From assembly GCF_030936135.1 (NCBI RefSeq), contig NC_082594.1, positions 126,084,668-126,148,667 on the forward strand: a stretch of DNA of 64,000 nucleotides. The letters are read 5' to 3'. Below are positions 54,301 through 64,000 of the stretch, in pieces. The notes beneath the pieces were generated by a model. That model worked only from the letters and a program-made list of their open reading frames with translations, searched no databases and was not told the origin of the DNA. Made by a program: the position numbers and the translations under genes. The DNA comes from Gavia stellata. Taxonomy: Eukaryota; Chordata; Aves; Gaviiformes; Gaviidae. Numbering within the stretch: the first letter of the stretch is position 1; each line of letters opens with the position of its first letter.

Positions 54301-57300
54301 TGTTTGTGGCTTATTAAGACTCAAAAGATGTTTCAACTTACCCTTTTTTTTACGGATGTTCAAATTTGTCTGTCCACTAATTGAGGGAACAGGATTTTGA
54401 CCATCGCTTTAAAACTACCAGGACAAAGTCTAGCCAAATATCAAATTCTGATGTGTGGGTATCAAAGGTGTCATTTTCTTGTCTTGTCACAGCACAATAT
54501 CTTATCTTGTCTGTGTATATGGGTTTTTTGTTCCTGCTCTCCCCCGCAGAAATGCTTGTGTTGCCAAATATTGCCTTGAAATCTCCAAGTGATAGTTTCT
54601 TAACTGTCCAAGATGCCAGTACTGAGATTGTCAACACTACAACACAGCAGCTGGGATCAGGCGTTCGGGTAAGGCTTTAAATGACAGGACTCCGGAGAGG
54701 CACAAGTACTTCAGGCATTAGATCTGCACACACCCATAGCCTGGAATGTCAGGTTCAGATCCTAGTGTGGGCAATCTTGTCTCTCAAAAGTGAATGAATG
54801 TGGTACTGTTAGGTTCACTGAAGTCCTCTCCTCTACAGAAGCTCATACCATATTTAAACACTTCTTTTTATGGCATGACTGTAGCCTATAGAACCAAGGT
54901 CTGCTCTGGTCTCTTAAAACTAGATCCTGCAGAAGTTTTAATATGCATAGGAGTTTGGCCAATATGGGCCAGAACTATTCCCACTCTTACCTCACAGTGA
55001 GGCTAAAAGTATTGATGTATTTGCATTTCACATGGTATGTGAGCTTGTGGAAGGAAAACTTAATGATTTGTTTTCAGGAAGCAACTTCACTGGTGAATTC
55101 CCACTCTTCTGCTTGTGGAGCAATTTTGGGAGCACCGTTCTTCAATAAAACATGATACATAGTCTTTGGGTTCTTTAATGCCTGGCTTGATCATGAAAAG
55201 CTTGACTGCTTGGTTCTGGGGTTCAGTCTGAGCATATTCAGAAATTTTTTGGAACAGAACTTAAGCCCTAACACATCATGTCTAGCACAGATGCGCTGGC
55301 ATACAAACAGGAATCTGTTTTCTGTAAACATTTCTGTCTGAAATGCAGTTGCTTAACTGAGGAAAACGGATATGAATGAATAAAAGCAGAAAATCTTAGC
55401 ACAGACTTGTGCAAATATAGCTACTTGTAGGAATGTTCAGCATTTGAGAACCCTGTGGTTGATGTATTACTGCTAAACTAGAAGGATCTTCATATGGAGA
55501 CTAATACAATCAAATTTGTATTCTGCTTTTCTAGAGAAGCTAGGAACAATGCTCTTGAGATACAGCGTTGGGTTTGAGTTGGGTTAGTGGGGCACAGTCT
55601 CTTGAACTGTTCTTCAGTGTTGCTATGTGTGAGCTGGAGCCAAGAAAATGGTTCCAATGTACTCTAAGAGTTGTACAGGGAGGATTTGGTGAAGTTGGTT
55701 CCTGAACAGATTAAACTTTGGGACTAGTATCTGCATTGAACTTGGGTGAGAGAGAGAGAACAGATGAATTTGTAATTTCACTAGCTTGGCTGGAGCTTCC
55801 TAGTTCTGGGGGGAATTAACTTGCTATTACCTCTTGGAATATAAAGTTGCTAAATGTACATTTATTTCTCTCTCTGTTCCACTTCTGGCTGAGCCATGAA
55901 CATTTCTGGTCAGTCCTGGGTATCCTGGGTTTTGTTTAGCTGCAGCACTTCTGAGGAAGTGGGCTTGGTGTCTCTTGTAAGCAGCTTAAGAACATCCTGT
56001 CCTCTGGTCTACAGGAAACCACTCCCAAGCTGCCTTCCAGCACCTGGCTTGCCTCAACCAGGTCATCAGTAGTATCCTGCAACAGCACAGGTCAGTGTAC
56101 TTTTAGCTGCACATCTAAACCAGGTGACAAAGTACAGTCAGTGGCCTGCTGGGTTCCCAAAGCCTTAGGTTGGGCTCACTGTATACTTTGATCACCTGAA
56201 GATGCTTTATAGGAGAAGCTCCAACACTAAGTAATGAGTCTGTGGAGGTGCCCTTAGAAAACCATTCCTCTGCAGTTGACTGAAGCCTGTATAGCTCCTG
56301 CAGCTTCAAAACAATGATAGCATGTCCCAAAAGGCCTAACTGGAATTCACAGTGAAAGCTAAATGTTTTGAACATTGAAGTAGAAAGCACACCACTTGAT
56401 TTTATTAAACTAAATGGTGCTAATGAAGCCTCATCACTGCCTACTGACAAGCATAATTACTGTAGCATCTGCTTTTTGTGATCTGAGCTGATGGGGGCTG
56501 AGGGGTAGGGATGTAAGCTTTGCTACCTTCAGAAGGCAGTGTAGCGCTTTTGAGCGTTCAGCTTTTGGGGTGAATACTTAGAAAACCAACTGGCAGCTTC
56601 TGTACCCTGAAACTTTCTCTTCCTATCCAGGTCTTGCTGCAAAATGCACATGTCCTCCCATGAGTGCACCCACACTAGGAGAAACTAAACCTAATGGTTT
56701 CCTGAATGCTGGCCAACAGCAGCTGCCTCCTTACAGAGGAAGGTCCAAATCTTTAGAGAGAGGCCTTCAAAGCAAGGAACTTGTAAGTCCGGCATGTCAG
56801 CTAGCAAGCCTGTTCTGATACATCTGGTAATGACCAGAGCTTGCACCTTGATCCTCATGCAAGCAGTAAGCATGTTCTGTGGTTTTTGTCTTAGGCCATA
56901 TTGTATACTGATCTTAAGTTGGGATATTACTCTCTCCTTGGAGACAGCTTAAGAGAAGACTGGATGCTGTAGTGTCCTTGTGGAGGCTTCCCAGTTTGAA
57001 TGACATGAAATAAAGTTACTCCTCATACAAGAAGAGAAAAATACCACTGCATTACTTGAAAGTGTCTGTCAAGGCTTCCTCAAGCAGACTGTAGTTGGCA
57101 GTGGGACCGTCCTGCTTTCTCCATATCCCCTTATTCTTTCTAGATTCTGATACATTCAGAAATATCCTTGAAATTTAATCAGTGACTTTTAAATGTATGC
57201 GGTACGGAAGTAATCAGGCTCTGAATGACTGTTGTGGGAGCAATGCTGGGTTTTGTGCACTTCTGTGCAACCTTCTGAATCATGGCCTCGCCCTGTTCTG

Positions 57301-60300
57301 CCCTGACAAGGTGTGCTGTGCCCTTGCTTCCTCCTTCACTTCTGCATCCCTCCCTGCCACACCTCTGGCAAGTCTCTAAACAGTCATAACTCTGTGTGAC
57401 CTCTTCGTTCAGCAGTGTGGTGGGGGAGGCAGGTGGGTTGGGCTCCCCACTTGGGGCTAAAAGCACTGTTGTCTCTCCTGGTCAACGACCAGACCGTAGC
57501 TGCCATTTGTGTGGGGCCAGTGGGTCTTGGAAAAGAGAAGGCAAGAGACTGTTGTGCTGTGGAAAGGGATCCTGTACCTAGGAGGGGCCAGGGTGCCATC
57601 TGTCCTGTCGTCTGTACCAAAGGATAGAATTCCTCAGAGACTGGCTCTGGAGGCGGTATTGACTACTGTGGTGACCAAGGGACCTGCTTCCCTAATGAGG
57701 TGTCAGGAAGCTGCTTGAAAACCATAGCAATCATAAAACCCCTATAGTAGTTTATCTGCTAGTATTGTCAAAGAGTCAACTGATACTCCCCATCACTGGC
57801 AAAACTCAGTTTTGGGGACAAATGCTCCTGAGCCTTTTGGGACCCAGTTTTGAGGATGACCTCCCCAAATATCTGCTTCCTTCAGCTTTCTCTGATGCTT
57901 AACTTCTGTCTTTCAATAGGACTGTCCCTTTCCTACCAAGTGGCCATCACCAACCATTGCTGAGCTGATTGGAACCAGATATGCAATGATGGTGCTGGAA
58001 GGGCAAGGCTTCTTCCAAGGAGGTAGTGATGGTGTCTTTCCAAGAGCAAAGGTATGTTTCCTGTCCTTCTCTTTGTGCTGTCCTTGCCTTTTTAAAAGCT
58101 GGCTGGCTTCATGGCCCCCAGTGCTGAACTGATGAGGTGCTCTCTGCTTCAACTTATCCTGTAGATACAGCTGATACGAGTTTGGCCCTAGGCTGTAAAA
58201 ATCTTTTAATACTTGATGGCTTCTAATCAAGCTTAAGCTGTGTAAGTTGCTGAGAAAGTAACCCAGCCTTTGCTTGATACTACTTGTCTGTTATTTCCAC
58301 ACTAGGAGAACTGACTGCCATGACTGTTGGCTAGCTCTGAAATTGCAAAGTAATTAATTGGGATTTGGTACTGCTAAACAGTGAAACAAAGGTTCTTAAC
58401 CCAGGCTCCCACACCTGAGTTGTGTTGACTCTAACCACCTTGCTGAGTGGATGAAAAGGTCAGGGAGATGAGGGGGCCAGGGAATAACCTGCAGCACAGG
58501 ACTGTTGGCTATCCACTCTGCTTAACTGCTGGCTTATTCACCGAGTTTCCTTCAGAGGGCGTGTTGCAACCAGCCCCTCTAAAGTAGATGTTGTGAGTGT
58601 AAGCCCTTTGCAACACAGATGTGAGGAAGTTTGTGCTACTTGGCTTAGGGGTCAGCTTCTTGCCCTCACTTATTTAGCAATATAGACAGAGCCAAAGGGT
58701 TCTACTAGCAGAGCTATGCTACTTCCACAATCTGTCTGATGCTCCTAAGACTGAATCCTTGTTTTCTTCTCACCTTACTTACCAACCCTGCTTTAACTTG
58801 CCTGCTCTCTGCCTATTCTAAAATGGCTCTCTTACCCACTTTGTGTTCTTGATGCTGAAGTTTTTTTAGCTTTCTCAAGCTCTACTTCTCAAGATAATAT
58901 CAATTCTGACTGCCAGCTGTGTATGAATGTGTTCTTTCTTATAAAGTTCAAGCGACTCATCAGCTTCCTTATGACTCATTTTTTGCTTCAGGATTGGATT
59001 CAAATTTGCCCTGACTTAATCTCTTTGGGATTGCTGCAGTCTACCTCAAAGAATGTCTCTGTTCTTCCCTCTTTCTTAACTAGCTACTGTTACACTCTTG
59101 CACAATACAGCTATTGTTTGCTCAAGAGCCTTTTTTTAAACTCCTGTTGTCTGGCAGCTGCCCCAAACCTCTGCATTATAAAAACACTGGCCTACAAGTA
59201 AGACTTTTTTTTGCCTTTTTAGCTTTTAATTCCTGTGTCTTTGCTACCCTTTATTGGACCTCTGTTATTGTATGTGGATCTAAAGCCTTTAGAAGGTTGG
59301 TTTATGTGCTTGCTCTTTGGCAGGCAGTGGATACTCTTGGTACAAAGATATTTCCTATTTGCATTCACAAGTAACTTTCCTTTCCACAGATCTGTTTCAG
59401 CTGCCATAAGCAGATGTTACTTAAGTGGCCTTACAGCTGTTACCTCTGCAGCAGGTGAGCTGGTACAAAAAGACTGGATGAGGAGGGAGAAAAGAGTGAA
59501 AGAACAGTGCTGAAAATACTCAGTATTCAAACAGTTGTAGTACTGGATAGGAACAGGTTGCTGAGCCCTTCGGTTTTGCCTTACTGCACAAGCCAGGCTG
59601 AAGTGTCTACAGCTGCAGAGGATGTGGAAAACTTGCCTCTGAAGTGGTGTCTCGACTTTAACTCTTAGTATTAAGCTAGCAATAACCAAATTTACTGTGC
59701 AAGTATTATATTCAATTTCTCTCAGAGATCACTCTGCATTGTGCTCTAAAGGCTGGATTTAACTTCAGTCAAGGGCTTGAGTGGGTTCTGGGCGAGGTTC
59801 TTTACCAGAATCTTCTGTTGAGGACTGAAAAAAATGAACTCCGGACCCTGTGACTGGGAAAGGAGTTGGACCTACTTGTATCCACTTATTTGTCAGAGGC
59901 TTTCTGTTCATGGGAGAGGAAAAGAGGAACTTAAGGCTCATTAAGGCTCACTTAAATCTATTTGAAGCAGTGGTGAAGCACTGAATTCATTACAAGCAAC
60001 AAGTAAGCAACCACTGAGAACAGAGTAACTGTCTGGTGGTAGTGCTGGGTGGAAAGTAGGGCATTTGCAGATAAAGTCTTCAAGCTATGGATGCTGACAC
60101 ATTTCACATGATCTAAACTAGGATAAATAGGAGGACTGGCAAACTGAATAGAGGAGTTCTAAGCTTGCTTACTTTGCCATCGAGTGATTGTGCCACAATC
60201 GCAAATTAAGACTCACTTGGGAAAGTCACCTTTAGCTGCAATATTGGTATCTGCTGAGCTTTACTCAAATGATAATGCTGGGAACTTTTTTCTCTTAGTG

Positions 60301-62213
60301 TTGTCTGCTGTGACTGCTGCATCAAGGCAAGTCTAGTCTTTACAACAGCATACAGGTTTTTTACATTTTCTGTTTTCCCTGCACCTCACCTAGTCATAGG
60401 AAGCTTTCCTTCATCCCGCTGACACCTCAGATCTACTCTCTAGCTTGTTTCTAAGAAAACAGAGAGGGAATATTACAAAGTGCAAAAGCAGCCAGGGTGC
60501 CAGAGACATCTCTTGTCATTCTCACTAAAACAACTCTGGTTCCTCTTTCTTTCATCCTGTGTAAAGTGGTTGGGATTACTCTGTACTCTATTTATACAAG
60601 GGTCAGAAAGTTCACTGTATTAATGTCTATCTTCTAAGTGCACCGATAAATCAATTCCATGCCATGCAAATTTTCCTGTTAAGAAGGAGGATGTGTTTTC
60701 CTGAGGACTCAGGTGACTTGTGTTGTGATTCTAGATGTCCGTGCCCTTCAGAACGTGTGTACATCTCCCACTTCATTTCCTAAAACTTTTGAGACTGTCC
60801 AGAGAGGAGGACCCGGCTACTCAAGAGCAAAAGAACTCAGAGTTGCTGCATGAAATAGAGCACTGGGAATGTTTTGGGTAAGGTGGGACAGGGATGTTCT
60901 GGTTTTTACCTTGAACGATGTTACCAGTTACTTGCATATGCAAGTCTGTGAACATGCAGACAGTGGTATGTAGTATTATGCTGGTCAGCTGAATGTTATG
61001 CTGAATGACTGGTTTAGCCGCTGGTCTAACTAGTCTACAGTTCTCTGGAAGTATTGTGGATTTTAAGTGACCAAAAGGGACGACATGTAGGCGCTCTGAA
61101 ATCCATTTTGCTTTTTAGCTATCAGGTTTCTGACATGGATTCAGAAGTGTGTGTATTGGCCCAGACAAAGAAGGTTCCTTGCAACAGCTTCATTTGTATG
61201 AGAATATCCAGGCCCTGTTATCTTCTATCCCCCACAGCTGGGGGTCTGTCACTATAACCCAGGAGTAGCCCCTTTATACCTAGAAATAAAATATACTAAT
61301 GGTCTCAGGTATAACTGACTGAAGAGTAATGTCACAAATGGTTTCTCAGTTCCTCCACATATACAGACACCCTTTCCTTTTTGTCCCCAGAAAGGGAATT
61401 ATTTCAAAAAGAGCTTTTGACAGTTCTGGGTGGAAAAGACAGACCTTGTGGGCATAAGTGCAGTATCTAGGACTGGAAATATACATTATCTCTTCTCTTC
61501 TTTTGAAATCAGTTCTATATTCTACTGGGGGAACAGGTATATTTTCTCTCTGAAACCATTCTTTAATGTAGCCAAAATAAAGTCACAGTAGTTTCTGGTT
61601 CAAAGGCTAGTACTTTAGCTGCCAAAACCCAGGTGTAGTATTCACTACTGAAGTTAACTGTGTGGGGCAGTGGTTTGGTCTCTCTTATAATGCAGGTGCT
61701 GCCGAAGAGGTCTGAGTGACTGCATTATTACCATACTTCAGGATGGCAAAAAAAAAATCCTGCAGCATAAGGATGTGGCCATAACCTTCGATCAGCTGCA
61801 GATATCCATTAGCCCTTTGGCTGACATACTGTCAATAGACAGGAGGTGTCAGTAAATGAAGCTGTTCTGGTGCTTAGTAGCCTTCTTAAGCGGAGCTGAC
61901 TGCTCTGTTCAACGCATCCATTTAGCTAAATCACTTGGCAGTGTTGGATCATGCATGGGGGAAGGGTTAGAAGAGCACCATGCCCTCTAACAGAAACCTG
62001 CGTCAGCTTTCCTGCTTTTCTTTTCCCCTCTCCCGCTCCAGTGTACCTGTTATTTTGGAACCCCATTGCCTAGCACAGCCTCTGTGCTACTACACAGGGA
62101 CCATGGCAGACTGGCTGACTGCAGACATCTGTACGCGATGTGAGCAGTATCTGTTGAACATGGCTTCCAGTCAACAGCAGAGCATCCCTCTCAGGAGGAT
62201 TTCCTGGCCTTGA
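45309..62213 (+). CDS. Spire-family actin nucleator, divergent third type
   Basis: Spire proteins nucleate actin filaments through tandem WH2 repeats, bind formins through an N-terminal KIND domain, and reach vesicles through a FYVE-like finger. Sixteen exons: 45309-45549, 46325-46356, 46850-47014, 47770-47895, 48184-48249, 51162-51323, 53434-53502, 53990-54119, 54550-54668, 56015-56090, 56631-56782, 57920-58051, 59390-59454, 60299-60326, 60735-60877, 62042-62213. They total 1878 nt, 625 aa, all in phase; one intron is GC-AG. KIND is residues about 12-188 (ISEEQAWAICFQCC, YEALDWGI). WH2 units: ASLWPNVIRELQNGVRLRK (211-229), SPYELLLDDIQHKRYTLRK (246-264) and WHEQLMAEIKRPQKLR (about 301-316). 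The finger has four CxxC pairs (CFSC, CYLC, CCDC, CTRC). Residues 456-490 stand where the Spire box lies but fit poorly. Identity to SPIRE1/2 looks low outside these motifs, and the gene is shorter than either (about 715-755 aa). Start: the first in-frame ATG, context AAAATGG. Confidence 0.9.
60299..60326 (+). other. 28-nt micro-exon of the Spire-like gene with GC donor
   Basis: A TCTCTTAG acceptor precedes 60299 and the donor after 60326 is GCAAGT instead of GT. Joined to the exon ending at 59454 (phase 2) it gives S-VVCCDCCIK, and the next exon begins with M-SVP. Together they match the Spire finger signature (SPIRE2 AVCTSCSIKMKMPSK). Without this exon the frame is lost, which supports it strongly. 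Confidence 0.85.
61696..61851 (+). other. Possible unused or decayed exon near the end of the Spire-like gene
   Basis: Between the last two coding exons there is a TGCAG acceptor, an open stretch reading CCRRGLSDCIITILQDGKKK, a run of nine A (61748-61756), and then in another frame ILQHKDVAITFDQLQISI up to a GTAAAT donor at 61852. The two halves would be continuous only with a different A-run length. The Spire gene reads through without it. It may be a lost exon, a sequencing error in the A run, or chance. Confidence 0.3.
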
Positions 62214-62311
62214 ACCAAACTGGAATGACTCTACCATACATTTCTCCTGACACTTGTTCTGTACCTGAAGTAAATGAAACAGCTTTATGCACCTACTGAC
62301 ATAAAGGCCTG

Positions 62312-62317
62312 AATAAA
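62312..62317 (+). terminator. Polyadenylation signal of the Spire-like gene (proximal)
   Basis: AATAAA 99 bases after the stop codon. A second hexamer lies at 62437-62442, so two 3' UTR lengths are possible. Confidence 0.55.
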
Positions 62318-62436
62318 AGACCTCCCTGCTGGTTAGTCTTAGCAGGAAGCACAGTTAGTATTTATGTATTGTGAAGTGTTACAAAGCTTTGTGGTTTTTA
62401 GAACTGTTTTAATTCTTTTTATGTGTCTTTGGGGAA

Positions 62437-62442
62437 AATAAA
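62437..62442 (+). terminator. Polyadenylation signal of the Spire-like gene (distal)
   Basis: AATAAA 224 bases after the stop, followed by TGTTG. Confidence 0.55.
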
Positions 62443-64000
62443 TGTTGAAGCACTATCACGCCTCTAGCATTTCCTCCTTTGCACCTGCAGTTGTCATTGT
62501 TCTGTGGCACTGTTTGCATTCATTGCTGGGCAGACTTCACCCTATGTAATGAGTACAGGGAAACTTTTAACCTAAAACCTCTATTCCTGAGAGGCTTGGA
62601 AAGTGGAGCTCTTGGTTATGTGATCATATCACCACAGATTTTGCAAAAACTTACTCCTTCCTGATAACTCACTAAAAAGCACTTAAAGCTCTGGCTCTGA
62701 TGCGTGTAACACTGTAGCAATGGCTGTCAGGCAGCCTGCTCAGTCTGCTTGCTTAGGAAGGTAGCTCTTGATGTGGTTTTTGCCTGTGTGCTCTCTGTGC
62801 TTTGCCACCAGAGCTCTCTGGTGCATGTCACTGAATTACCTAGTGTATCTTGATGCCATCATCACCTGAGGGGCAGATGGTTGTGAGAGATTCTTGCTCT
62901 TTGTATTGGCCTTAAGCTTTGCCCTAAGCTAAACTGAACATATGACATTCTAGAAAAATAAAGAATGTTTTGGTAAATTCTTGGTGTGGTTAAAACCAAA
63001 GATGGGATATTTGTTAGTATGCCTGTTTCTCCCCAGGAATTGCCTGTATGGAAGGGGGTGTAGGTGGTCTGATGGAGTTCTCCCCGGTGTGTTTTGCAGG
63101 ACCTGGATAGACAGTGCTGAAGGGTACAATGGACTTGTAGTTGGAATGAGTCATGCTGAAGAAAGTAATGGCTGGGAAGGGCCAGTTCTTCTAGAGGAGA
63201 AGGGAAGAAAGACATGTTTAAGCTGAGCCCAAGGTCTGCATCCAAACTGCCGGAAGGGTCAATACCTCCAGTTGATTTGTGCTGGCCTAACTCTCCTTCC
63301 TCTAAACTGCCTGTCTGCAAGCTGATGCCTACTTGCAGGTTTGGGCAAGCTCTGCAAGTAAATGAATGTGGGGAAGCTGGAGCTTGTGCTTCCTTTTGGA
63401 GCAAGTTCAAGTGTTCCTCTTCCTTCAGTCAATTAGGAGGTGTGCAGCCTGCCTGCCCAGGTCCTCTCCTGCATGGGCTAATGGTTGGTGCTGCTGGGAG
63501 GCACATCCGTATCAGGCAGGTGGGCTCCTTGCAGGCTGCAGGGAATGGCAGCCAAGCCACAGCTGCGCTTGCTGGCAAGATGGGCGCAGCGTGGGGCCGG
63601 GGGCATGAGGTGCTCTTGGATGCTTGCTGAGTGAGGTAGTTTAGATAGAGCTAGAAATAAGCTGAGATCAGCCTGTTTTGATTAATGTGCAAGCCCAAAA
63701 TGCTTCTTAGAGCCCGGGTGCAGCGGTATGGAGAGAAGGTATGTGTATGGCACTGAGGTAGACTTCAGTTTACCTGGAGAGCAAAGGCAGTTCTACGTTC
63801 TGTCTCTTGCATATCTGCTGTGGTGCCACATGGGCTCTTTTTACTGGCTTCCCATTTTCTTACCTTGTGACCATGAGCCAGGTGAGGAAATGCCCTCACT
63901 GCAGAACAAAGAGGCAGAGGGGTGGGGGAGAGGGAGGGGGTGGATGCTATGGGACAGCATGACCTTCCCTGCCTAGCCTTGATCTAGCAAGCTGTCAGGA
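62443..64000. other. Intergenic, no supported gene
   Basis: ORFs of 182 codons (minus, 62862-63410) and 138 codons (plus, 63214-63630) overlap here. Neither has recognisable domains, splice context or family resemblance. A purine-rich GGGGAGAGGGAGGGGG stretch is at about 63922-63940. The downstream neighbour lies outside the window. Confidence 0.45.

Noticed and set aside
59219-59389. A hydrophobic ORF just before the Spire finger exon
   Set aside because: The CACAG acceptor at 59389 gives the clear CFSC...CYLC finger in another frame; the hydrophobic reading is intronic T-rich sequence.
61119-61257. An open stretch after a TTTTTAG acceptor, before the last Spire exon
   Set aside because: It fits the preceding phase but has no donor in the required phase and runs to a stop; the direct join of 60877 to 62042 matches the Spire C-terminus.
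62862-63410. A 182-codon minus-strand ORF
   Set aside because: No domain, no conserved motif, no promoter or splice context, and it overlaps equally long plus-strand ORFs.

Overview
The window is vertebrate chromosomal DNA and almost certainly from a bird. Genes are split by GT-AG introns and have CpG-island promoters. The interspersed repeats are CR1 LINEs (one ends in the classic avian CR1 3' tail near 23.4 kb) and avian-type endogenous retrovirus LTRs. No rRNA, tRNA or CRISPR array was seen.

Layout: (1) 0-9 kb has no gene I can support. It holds an antisense CR1 fragment (285-1165) and a 1.86-kb solo LTR with a 5-bp target duplication (4211-6074). (2) 9.07-14.79 kb, minus strand: a CD200 receptor (CD200R1-like) with signal, IgV, IgC2, membrane and short tail exons. 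(3) 19.13-23.96 kb, plus strand: GTPBP8, six exons. Intron 2 holds an antisense LTR and intron 5 a CR1 3' end. (4) 25.88-31.12 kb, minus strand: exons of an unrecognised Lys/Arg-rich gene. Splice sites and several phases fit, but the reading frame is interrupted more than once, so it looks decayed. (5) 31.3-33.87 kb: a CR1 LINE split by a solo LTR. (6) 34.76-36.76 kb, plus strand: TAF13, complete, 124 aa. (7) 38.22-43.77 kb, minus strand: NEPRO (C3orf17), one internal segment not located. (8) 45.31-62.21 kb, plus strand: a 16-exon Spire-family actin nucleator, 625 aa predicted. It has a KIND domain, three rather than four WH2 repeats, a degenerate Spire box and a FYVE-like zinc finger. It is clearly neither SPIRE1 nor SPIRE2 and is the most interesting item. 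(9) 62.4-64 kb: nothing supported.

CD200R1-GTPBP8-NEPRO is the neighbourhood known from human chromosome 3q13.2. Here TAF13 (human chromosome 1) and the unrecognised minus-strand gene lie between GTPBP8 and NEPRO, and the Spire gene lies beyond NEPRO. The genes do not form a pathway: they are an immune receptor, a mitochondrial GTPase, a TFIID subunit, a nucleolar protein and an actin regulator. Two CpG islands (about 34.4-35.1 kb and 43.3-44.3 kb) sit where divergent gene pairs could share promoters.

Exon boundaries were read by eye from splice sites, frame continuity and remembered family sequences. No alignment was run.
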